Assembly: GCA_025677815.1 (NCBI GenBank)
Contig: JAIXMP010000022.1
Location: 372,001-436,000 of the forward strand
Source: Phascolomyces articulosus
Lineage: Eukaryota > Mucoromycota > Mucoromycetes > Mucorales > Lichtheimiaceae
DNA: 64,000 nucleotides
Reading direction: 5' to 3'
Part shown: one piece after another, positions 24,796 through 35,536 of the stretch
How positions within the stretch are numbered: position 1 is the stretch's first letter
How the letters are laid out: each line of letters opens with the position of its first letter
The notes under the pieces: model-generated
What the model was told of the DNA's origin: nothing
Seen by the model: only the letters and a program-made list of their open reading frames with translations
The model's database searches: none
Translations under genes and position numbers: made by a program

Positions 24796-25653
24796 GAATA
24801 AGGTTGGTTTTCTTCGTTGTTGCGATGGATGTACATTTAAATGGAAACTTTGAAAAAGATGCCAAGACGAGAAAAAGAGAGTACAAACTGGGTTTGTGTG
24901 CAGCTTTTCCAATTAAAATTTTGAGTTACCGAAAGCCACCTATTAATTTGTGTTATATGTATCTTGGCAACCATCCTTGGCTATGTTCTAAACATGATCC
25001 TATATCTAGCCATGGAGTATACTAATTTATATCGTTGAAAGACAAAGTGTAGCGGTGAATCTAGTCATCCAATGCATCTATGTCACACAGGTCGAGGAGG
25101 TAACACCAAACCGGATCACAAACGGAATGGCCGGATTAGTAATCTAGTGGCTTACTCCTCAACCAGTTTCAAAAAAAAAAAGAAAAAGATGGTGCAGTAT
25201 CTCTATTTTTTGATGATAGAACTATCGAATTAATTTATTATAATAAGTCAGTTTTGTTGGCGTTGTAGTAGATAATACGTATATAAAGCTATACTTCAAA
25301 GCTACAAGTGTAATATTGTTAGTGGTATAATTGTGCATAAATAACATTATTAGTTATAGAAGGAGAGGATATGTACTTTATTATTGAGTCTTTAAAATCA
25401 TAATAATAATAAAAATGATAAGTTGGTAAAATGAAACCTAAATAAATAACAAGTGCACCGAAGAATAATAAAATTACTCACAAAATTAAAAGAAGCATAT
25501 CTTGTAATGAAAGTAATAATATATTAGAAAATAAGATTGTTTGATTTCCAGATATTGATATATTAATAAAGTAATAGAATATAAAACATTTTTATCTTTG
25601 ATTGTATAACAGGTCTTAAGACCTCATACACTTTGTAGAGACGTCAATATTGA
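24796..25653. other. Spacer with a GC-rich structured island
   Basis: About 860 bp without a gene. It contains the foldable 75-nt island at 25090-25164, otherwise AT-rich sequence. Confidence 0.55.
25090..25181. repeat. 75-nt foldable GC-rich island followed by an A11 tract
   Basis: GGTCGAGGAGGTAA (25090-25103) pairs with TTACTCCTCAACC (25152-25164) with one mismatch and one bulge. Inside are CCGG/CCGG and GATTA-G-TAATC hairpins. It is tRNA-sized but lacks a TTCGA T-loop. An A11 tract begins 7 bases after it. It may be a retroposed small RNA or element end. Confidence 0.4.
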
Positions 25654-26820
25654 TCAATGGGTAGGTGGTGGTGGGAAGCGTGAAGGACGAATAAAGCAAT
25701 CAGGGCGTTGCCTGTATTGTAGCATACAGTGGGCAATGATAGCTTGGTTATTGGCAGCGTTCACATTCCGATGAATATAAAGTGGACAATTCGCAACATA
25801 GAAGGTACCTAGAAGGTGCTCTTGTTCATTTTGAGGGAAAGCAGTATTTCGATAATGTTGAGGTGAGAATGCTGGTGGTGGTGGATGATCTGGCCAATTA
25901 CATGACACAACTCGTCGAATAACAATACCACCTTGCTGATCAGTTGGTACGCAATGAATTGGAAAGTCAGGTGGACGACGTAAATATTGCATACAATGTT
26001 CTCAGTTGACCTTGACACCACAGCTGCATATTTGAGATGTACAATATTCATCAATTCTTGCACAGGTACTTATTTGTTGTTGCATACTGTAAATTCGACG
26101 ATACAAAGCATCAGCCATCCGGTGGTTCATTGCGCCTGCGCACCGCGCCTTGACTTGGTACTCATACCTTCTAATCCAAAACCATAGAGGATCCGGTCGT
26201 TTTGAAATTGCTGTCTTTGTTGTTGTACTCGTTTATTTCATATTGTAAAGCTTGGCTTATAAGGATTTGTTGCTGTTGTTGTTGTTCGGCTATTTCTTGC
26301 AAGCACCGAGCTTCTTGATTCATAATTAAAAAACACGTCTTGTGCAAACAAGATTGGATACTCAAGCTACTGTCCCACAAACGTCGATACACTGACGGAT
26401 TAGAAAACAATCGAACAAGGTCATGGGTGCATTATTGATCTTGATGGTAGTCAGATATTGTTGATAACTGTTCCAAGAAGAGAAACGAGGAGAACATATT
26501 TGCAGGGTGCTTTCAATCTATGATATACCTTGACCGACTTTTCTCCGTCGCAACCAACGTTGGTCTGTTATTGATCGTCCATACAAATAACTTCTCTTGA
26601 TGATGACACTTTTTCTTTTTGCGGCTGGATCAGTGGACCGAAAGGCACTTGCTACAGCACACGCTTCACCAAAGTATCAACCAATTGTCCCTTGATAACC
26701 TTAATGGTTTCGATCACCATGTAAAAGATCTACAGTATTATTAGCAGTAAAAAATAACCAATCATATAATCCTACTTGATAAAATATAAAACCTCATGGA
26801 AGTAATATATCATCCTCTTT
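25654..26820 (-). pseudogene. Decayed Fanzor (eukaryotic TnpB-like RNA-guided nuclease) gene
   Basis: Read on the minus strand, family-like segments appear in order over about 390 codons. First is VGLYDWLFFTANNTVD (RuvC-I region, the expected DPG ruined). Next come RSYLYGRSITDQRWLRRRK and YQQYLTTIKINNAP. These are followed by NPSVYRRLWDSSLS, then DRILYGFGLEGMSTKSRRGA, then IDEYCTSQICSCG, and finally CPLYIHRNVNAANNQAI and a Pro-rich end. The TS-x-x-C zinc-finger entry followed by R-[D]-x-NAA is the published Fanzor/TnpB signature; here the RuvC-III Asp is Asn. At least four in-frame stops (including 26701, 26521 and 26002) and three frame changes (frame 0 to 1 to 2 to 0) make it inactive. The 5' part beyond 26820 is not recognisable, and no terminal repeats were found. 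Confidence 0.75.
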
Positions 26821-28952
26821 TCCATTATTCTGCCATTATGTTCTTAGTGTTTTGTCAAAATAAATAGTATAATATATTGACAGTGATACAATTAATAATT
26901 GTAGATACAATGGATGAATGCGAAAATAATAATGATCAAAAGAATATGTTGCTTAGGCTAAGAGAGAAAACTAAATATATGAACATAACTATTAACCACA
27001 AAGTTGAATGATGATATGTGAAAAAAATAATATTGATAAATAATAGGAATAAATAGCTAGACTGAATATTTTTTTACAAGAAACAGTGACAGCTTCGAAT
27101 ATTCATTATTCCTTTCTCTCGTATTTTACTACTTTACGTTACAATGATTTCATCCTCATTTTGATCACCTTGTTTTGGTCGCTTTGTATTAAATAATGTT
27201 GTATCACTTAAAACTGTGTATTAATTACATATATTGCTTAAATCCTAAATGACACCGGTTTCCAAGCCTTTGTTACACGTTAACTCTCTCGCATTAACTA
27301 TTGATTTCGTTGATATACTGCTACTATAAAAATAAAACATAGTATAGTTCGACATTTATCACCGTTTTGTAGGGATGATATAATCTTTAATAGTTTAATT
27401 AACAAAATAAATGTATGATGATATAATAACAGAATAATACGATAGTACGAATATTCTTATGAGAGTTTAGTTTAGGTTTAAAAGTCAATTAACTATGGTT
27501 GATTTAGTTTGTTTATTTAATAAAATATAATTGGGGTAATGTGCTTTGATGTATACACAAGAAATATTTCATAAGACGAGGGGATACTTTTGAAGTAATT
27601 AGTGAGCATGCATATTGCCAAAAATTAAAATGATCCTGAAACTTTGATTTTTGTTATTAACAGGGAAGGAATTTTTTGCCTATACCAATGCCATTACTAT
27701 TTTGTATATATTGCGTACACGGAGTCAAGCAGTCGAAACAGATAAGCGTCGTCATAAATCTTCTGAAATGAAAATAATACAACACCCATGTTAATCTTAA
27801 ACGTTAATCATTTTCCAGTGGCCATTCATTATTAACTAATAATGACAGCATTTTTAAATATGGACGGATGATGAGACAGCAAGCTATATTATCTCGGGAC
27901 GGATATCAATAATAATTAGCACTTGCCTCAGGTACGTGATCATATCGATGTGACATTAGCTGGTATTAATGCTGTATAAACAAATTATGGAACTATGTAT
28001 TATCGCATCCATCAACGACAAGCTTCGGCACGAGTTGCCCCAAATGGAAAAGTGTGAAACATTACTGGGGGGTAACCCAAAAATAAAATTTTGAACGGCA
28101 TCGCAAGCTTATCCTGGTATAAGGCTATCTTTCCTGATTATGAAGGAAAAGCACACCGGTAGAAGTACCGGAAAACTGTCCTATACGTTATAATGATACA
28201 CGTTTATGGTGAATGAATTGAAACATAGCAACTATCGTTATTCTTATTATAGAAATGTTTATGTAAAACTATTGTGATCTTACTGCTTGGACCACAAACA
28301 AAATAACAAAAATAATAATCTGAGGCCCATATATCATATATAATTATATATTCATTATAATACTATATAACATGAAAGTATAGTAATATACCAGTATGAT
28401 ATTTTTATTGATGGTGGTTAAAGTTAGTATGTTATTGTCTTTTCTCTTTGTTATAATTGCCAAGGGCTCTGAGCAATCGCACGTGTAATTTTTGCGTTCC
28501 CAAAATTTGACGTTGTTGTTTCACAAAACAAATGACAATTACCAAATTTAGGCAAAAAGGGCTTTTAAAAAAAATTACAAATATCAATTGCTTGCAGTCT
28601 GTAATCCAAAACTATAATTATATTTCACCATTGTATGTTTGAAGGGAAACCGGTTACATCTCACTGATAGTATAGGTAATGGTATGACTAAAAAAGTAGA
28701 TCTATACTATAAAATGATGAATTAGTTACACCATTCAATCATTATTATTGTTTTCATTATTACGTGGGGTTACTATTGTAAAGTATGTGGATAAATATGT
28801 GGCTGTAAATCAGACGCAAAGTAGAAAAAAAGGATCAAGCACGTCAGCCTGTCGGTTAAATGTATTTGCCAATGCGGAGCGTTGGCCTCCGTTTTTAGAA
28901 TTCCGAATAGTGATAGAAAGATAGATTCAGCTTAATGCCATGTCAAAAAATT
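26821..28952. other. Relic-rich spacer upstream of the P450 pair
   Basis: About 2.1 kb. A patch at 27690-28216 has higher GC and coding-like wording interrupted by stops, perhaps an old element. The last 500 bp form the promoter region of the first P450 gene. No intact gene. Confidence 0.5.
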
Positions 28953-28961
28953 TATATAAAG
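28953..28961 (+). promoter_or_regulatory. TATA box of first P450-reductase gene
   Basis: TATATAAAG stands 80 bp before the ATG and is followed by a pyrimidine-rich leader (TTTTTTTTCTTTTTACC, CTTATCTTTTCCC), as in strongly expressed fungal genes. A GC-rich patch (CAATGCGGAGCGTTGGCCTCCG) lies about 80 bp further upstream. Confidence 0.5.
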
Positions 28962-29041
28962 AGATCCATTTTTTTTCTTTTTACCAGCTCAATTCTTATC
29001 TTTTCCCACTATTCTCCCGATTTTTTTAATTATATTATTAT

Positions 29042-32000
29042 ATGTCAGAAAACACAACAACTTCATTAATCGTTGTCCTTGAAGGGTCAACAGATAATAT
29101 CGAAAAAAATGGCAAGATTATTGTATTTGGATCCGGTGCCAACTTGAACACTGTACGTGGTCTTGCTGCTGAAAAGCTTGCTATTGCCGGAACTATCCCC
29201 TTGGATGATATTATTTTACGAACCTCTTCTGGAAAACTCCTTGAAGGTATTGATGATGTTCGAAACCAACAAGTGGTTCATGTTAGCTTGCGAGAACATA
29301 TTATTGATATTATCCCTGGTCCTCGCAAATATCCTTTCGTGGGCAGTAAGTATTCTTCTAGCTTATCGATATTACCAATGACAACGTTGATTCATGTAGT
29401 AAAAGAAGTTAAACTAAGATATTCTATAAATAATCAAAAATAGGTATACGAGAATTATTACCTGATATGTAAGTGCTCTCAATGAGAATGGGAATAACTC
29501 GGATCATATTAATGGGTAGAATTGGATGGCTCAGACAGTATTTTTTTTTTTGTATAGGACAAAGGGTTGGATGAGAATGTTCCATCTTTATGGTCCATTG
29601 GTCAATATTAACTTTTTGGGTAACGAAATCTATTCTACAAACGATCCATCTATTGCAGAAGTCTTTGCAAAAGAATCCGAATATTTCACCAAGAAAATTG
29701 GATTAGGTTTGGACGAAATTAAAATGTTTGCTGGATCAGGTCTTTTTACAAGTGATACTGATGATCTTGAATGGAAGTTAGCACACAAATTGCTTATGCC
29801 AGCCTTTAGTCCTCGAGCCATTAAGGTAAAGTAATCAAAAGAAATCGGTTCCTATTGGGGCGCATATATTATGGTATATCAATATGAGATGACATTAGTC
29901 TAATACATCGATTTCCTTTCCTTTAATAGGCCTACTTGGTAGAAATGGGCGAAATTGCCATGGAAACCACTCGAACATTAGAAGAATACAATCCTGATGA
30001 ACCTGTTGAAATTTTGGATTGGACTACACGTCTTACTTTTGAAACTATTGGCCGTATCGGTTTTGGTTATAATTTCGGATTACTTGGATCTCGGGACACA
30101 CCTCCTCATCCATTCATTGAAGCTATGGGTTACTGTTTGGTCCACTCCATTGCACGAACAAAGCAAATGCAATTTGTCAAGAGACTTCCTATTGAACAAA
30201 ACAAAAAATATGACCGATCCGTAAAACTCATGAATGATATTGTCGATCAAGTGGTCAAAGAACGCAAGGAAAGTCCCGATGCAACTGATAAAGACAAGGA
30301 TTTGCTTGGTTTTATGTTGAATGCCCGTGATGAACATAATCTCAGTTTGACAGATGAAAATATTCGATACCAGGTTCTAACATTTTTAATCGCTGGCCAT
30401 GATGTATGTATATAAAGTTTCAGTTGGATTATACAACAAAAGAAAAAAAAAATGGGGAGAATTTGAACAAGTTGTTGATATTTCATTATGCTAACTATTA
30501 TGTATATGTAAAATCCTGCTATTTTTTATAGACAACTGCGAATACGTTAGCTTGGTTAATCTATGAATTATCAAGAAACCCAGATGTAGAACGACAAATG
30601 TTACAAGAAATCGCCAATGTAGGCATTACTCATGACAAGATACCAACCTATGAGCAAATTAGTGAGTTGAAGTATATGCATAAAGCTTTGAAGGAGACTT
30701 TACGCAAGTACCCACCTGTTCGTATTCTTGGCAAGTACTGTAAGAAAGACTGTGTCGTACCTGGTGGTTTCCTATTGAAGGAAGGATACCGTACTTCAGT
30801 TAATGTATACTCCATGCATCACAATGAGAAGGTGTATCCCGACCCTGAACGCTTCGATCCTGAACGATTTACACCCGAAGAAGAACAAAAGCGTTCTCGA
30901 TTTGCTTGGTTACCCTTTAGCACAGTAAGTTTTTTTCATTATCCGACAACACAGAAGATAAATAATGGACTTACGTGTTTTTGGATGGCATATCTAAATT
31001 AGGGCCCACGATCATGTATTGGTATGGCTTTTGCATTACAAGAAGCCAAGGTAGTTATGGCCATGTGGCTTCATCGATTCAAATTCACTTATGGTAAGAA
31101 GAGATATGATTGTAATCTATTTACTTATAATAAGAAATAAAGTTATATAATTGTTATTAACCTTATGTTTAAATTTATTATATGGTAACTATATAGATGG
31201 ACCTGATATTGATTTCGATTCAAATATGCCCACCACTAAACCTAATAATTTGTTTGTTAAAATTCACCCACGTACTGATTTCCCTGAACCATCTGAAACA
31301 CCACTACAATCTAAAGAAACATCCACCAAATCCAACAGTGGTGCACCAGCACCTCCTAACCCAGAAAGCTTGGTCCAACACATTGCAGCTCAAACATCCT
31401 CTGCAGAACTTCCATCCGTCACCTTCTTGTTTGGTACACAAACAGGTACTGCTCAAGATTATGCATCTCAATTAGCGAGCCAAGCTCGTGCCTTTGGTTT
31501 CAAGGATGTCAAATTGTTGGATATGGATGACTGGGAACTTCTTCAAATTGGCAAATATGGAGCTAAAAAGAGTGGACCTCAAGATCTGGTGGTCGTGGTT
31601 ACTGCAACTTATAATGGACAACCTCCCGATCATGCTGAAAAGTTTGACAAGTTTATTACAGAAAAAGCAAAGGAAGATGGTCATGAAAAGTTATTCCACA
31701 AGTTAAAGTATGCTGTCTTTGGTGTTGGTAACAAGAATTGGCGTACTTATCAAGCCTTCCCAAGAAAAGTCAGCAGCAGTTTTGAAGATTTTGGTGCTGA
31801 ACAACTTTTCCTTACTGGTGAAGGAAATGCTGACAAGGACATTGATTCCGATTTCAATGAATGGTAATTATATTTTTAATAATCTGGCTAAAAGGAAATT
31901 AAGTAAACCTACTAACTAACTGTTTTATTATTATTACTATTATTATAATAATTAGGTCTGCTCATTTCTGGGTTGCAGCTTTGAGTCAATATGGTCTCAC

Positions 32001-33339
32001 AATTCCTGAAAACCAATCCATGGTTCCATCTGCCAGTGCTAGTGTTGAAAAGGAGCCAGTCAAGATCAACTTTGTCAGTCCATCTGATGAAACCAAATGG
32101 GAAGATGCACAATCCAATTGCAATGGCGACTATAATGCACAATTATTAGTTAAAAAGGAATTACAGCAACCTGGATCTGGTCGCAGCACACGTCATATTG
32201 AACTCGATATTTCATCTTTGGCTCCTTCATCTGACAATGGCCAATTGTATGAAGCTGGTGACCATCTTGAAGTGATGCCTGAAAATGATCCCAAGACAGT
32301 ACAAGCTGTAGCTCTTAACTTTGGATGGGTCCTTGACTCTGTCTTTGAAGTCGATCCAGAATCACTCAAGGATGTTTCGCCACGTTCATTGGCTGCCTCT
32401 ATCAAGGGACCTTGTACTGTCGAAAATGCATTGACTTACTATGCTGATTTATCATCACCACCCACTCGTACCATGTTATCCATCTTTGCTGAGCAACTTA
32501 GCAAGGCATCTCCTGAAACAGCCGCCACATTCCGTCAATTAATCATGCCTGATAGTGCCGAATACCCTTCTTTTATCGAAAAGAATCGTACCTTATTAGA
32601 ACTTCAAAAGAATTATCCTCAAGTAAACCAACTTGAATTAGGTCAATTCTTATCTGCTGTCGGTGTAATGCAACCTCGTCGATACTCGATTGCTTCATCA
32701 CCTTTATCATACCCTGACCGTGCCCATATTACAGTCGGCGTTGTTCATGATGTGCTCAAGGATGGAAGAGAATTCTATGGGTTGGCTTCATCTTATCTTG
32801 CTCGTACACCTGCCAAGAATATTCGTGCAGCACTCAAATCATCCAAGAGTTCATTTGGTCTTCCAGCTGCACCAACTGTTCCTATAATTATGATTGCTGC
32901 AGGTACAGGTCTTTCTCCCTTCCGTGGATTTATTCAAGAACGTGCCTATCAACAGCAACAAGGCAAGGATGTTGGCAAGAGTGTTTTGTTCTTTGGCTGT
33001 CGCCGCTCCGACCAGGACTTTATTTACGCAGATGAATTGAATGGATATATTGAAAAGGGTCTTTTATCATCCTTGCATGTTGCATTCTCTCGACAAAATG
33101 AACCTGTCCGATATGTCCAACATCAATTACTTGCCAATGCTACTGAAGTATGGAAACTTCTTGAAGGATCCAACGCTTCGATTTATGTGTGTGGTGCAGG
33201 TACCATGAGTCGTGATGTTCGTCGTACTTTCTGCAACATGGCCAAGAGCTTTGGTAAAGCTAGTACCGATGAAGAAGCTGATGCTTATATTCAAACACTT
33301 CTTGACAGTGGCCGTTACAATGAAGATGTTTGGGGTTAA
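29042..33339 (+). CDS. Self-sufficient cytochrome P450:NADPH-P450 reductase fusion, copy A (CYP505-like)
   Basis: Eight exons (29042-29345, 29444-29468, 29558-29825, 29930-30403, 30532-30924, 31003-31093, 31197-31863, 31956-33339) give 1201 residues. P450 marks: IPGP at 91, I-helix AGHDTT at about 354-359, ETLR at 412-415, FDPERF, and heme loop FSTGPRSCIG with Cys493, split by an intron. Reductase marks: FMN site FLFGTQTGT (595-603), FAD motif RRYSIASS (982-989), and NADPH site AGTGLSPFRGF (about 1056). Such fusions (P450foxy, CYP505) hydroxylate fatty acids or related substrates, using NADPH without a partner. There is no N-terminal membrane anchor; instead residues 1-90 form an extra domain resembling a beta-grasp fold. 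Exon 2 is only 25 nt. Copy B lies 2.2 kb downstream in the same direction. Confidence 0.95.
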
Positions 33340-35536
33340 ACAATTTTTTCCCTTCTACTTCATTTTTTTATGTATACTATTTTTCTTCTCCATATTTTGT
33401 ATTATTATCCTTTTTAAATCCTTGTATAATATATCCTCATTGTTTGCATATATATCAATAAATTAGAGTTTATAAACTATTTATCACGCAGTTTTTTTTT
33501 TGTGTCTTCCATTAAAAAAATAAATGACCACTTGTAAGTTACAAGCCATATAAAGAAATTCCCGTAGCTATATATATACAACAATCTACATATGATGTTA
33601 TTAGCTATTACTTTGAACATGATAGGTGTTATAAACAACTGAAGAATATTGAAAGTGACCGGGCAATTACCTATCAACTATACAAATGGGATTCTCGTGT
33701 TCTTGATGTCATTATCGATTAGTGCTCATTTAGAAAGCATTTTTTTCATAATATGTATACTTTAGTAATGCGATAACGTTTATCCTAAACATAGCAATTC
33801 ACTTATTGGCCGTATGGTAGGGAAGAAAGAAAGGAATGATGTAACAAATTATAAACTAAGATTCAAATGACGGTTTTTTTTCGCTGAGGTGGTTATATTA
33901 ATTCATTATTTATTTTTTGACTATGTTTGTCTATCAAAAGATGGGTTACATACCAATGTGAGTACTTTTCCCTTCGGGGTAACTAGCGCCGATATTTTTT
34001 ATCCCTTTTCAAACGAATTTGAATGGAGTAAGCTTCTTAATTTTTTTCCTTCTTGCATTAAAACATTTAATTTCTTATATCCATATTATAGTCATGATCT
34101 TCATTCTTTATTTATTTACACACTAATGTCTTTAAATAGCATTATCATTTGACGATTGAAGCTTTATTGGCTTAAAGTTGACGATGATAATGATAAGGAA
34201 TACAAAAATTTGTCACATCGATAATATCGGAATTCTCCTCCGACATTATTCACGCTAATGTGACTCGATAGTAGTGGTGACATTATCTTTGTTGGCATAT
34301 AATTTATCAGTTATTATGGTTATTATATAATATTTTTATCAATACATTTTTTTAAAAGGTTTCATTAGCGGTTTAGAATAGCAAGAGAACCATGGGACAA
34401 CTTTAATCCGATAAATATCAATTGTCAGGTCACAGGCGTATTAATTCTTCTTTATAAGTAATAATATATAAATTAAATAATAGTGTGATGCTTTGGTTTA
34501 CTCAGAAAAATAAAACAGACCATGGGATAATTTCTTCGTTACATTTTCTAAGATACAAACTGAACATAGAAAATTATATATTTCCCAAAGTGGAAATTGA
34601 AAATTTATGCAAAATTTTATTTCTAGGGGCGTGTTTGTAAAGTGAGGGTATTTAGTAGGATTCCAGAAAAAAATTTTTCTGATCGGTTGTGTTACCTAAA
34701 TAGGCGTGTTGATAGTGGGGACCGAACAAGTGATGTTTTATACATGAAAAGAGATAAGCATCTCGGGTTAAAGTTGTTAATATATCATGCCCAATGCATT
34801 ATTTATTGATATAGCACTGGCCACCCTATGTTTAAAATAGAATAGGCAGTTGGAAGGTAATAAATCAAGCGTATTAGGTAATATTATATATGTATAAAGC
34901 ATGACAAAGTGCATTTTATGAAACGCTTTTACTATATATACCGACAATACCGTATTTGTGGATCTGTAGGATACAGAAAACGTGGCATTAATTCGCTGAG
35001 TTTTGGTGGGAGGGATAATCAATATTACTCAGGGTCTGGAGAAACTTTCGGAGGGGGGGGGGCGCAAAAAGCATATAGGTAGAGAATACTTTCTCTATAT
35101 ATAATAATTCATGGGGATGATTAATAGTTAATTATGAGAGCAGAGGAAATAAAAAGAGGGACATATCAACCGTTTATCTTGGTATTACATATGTCGTGTT
35201 CGTGTTGTCTCGGAGAAAAGTAAATGAACTAGGGTTTTCCATATGAAAAACAGGAAAGAAAAAAAAAATAACTATATGCATATATACAAACGATTATAGT
35301 AACTTAAGTTGATTTGGGGGTTAATTTCAAACATTTTTCTACCTATATTTTCACCAAACTGAGAAAAAAAAATAAAACGGTAAAATGATTTTCGATGCGT
35401 TTCAGAATCAGTTCAACCAAAAAAAAAATAATATAAATATCAATCTTTGATCGCAATGGTTCGACTCTTTTTTTTTTTTTTTTATTAATTATATAATTGA
35501 TTTTATTTCTATATATACCGATATCAAAACAAATAA
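33340..35536. other. Spacer between the tandem P450 genes
   Basis: About 2.2 kb, AT-rich with no gene seen. It includes a G10 run at about 35051-35062 and the promoter of copy B with a long T-tract at 35468-35483. Confidence 0.6.

Noticed and set aside
25090..25164. tRNA gene on either strand
   Set aside because: Right size and closing stem, but no TTCRA T-loop, no A/B boxes and no proper anticodon arm.
26171..26410. Independent Gln-rich small gene on the minus strand
   Set aside because: It is one of the shifted frames of the Fanzor relic and has no start or promoter of its own.
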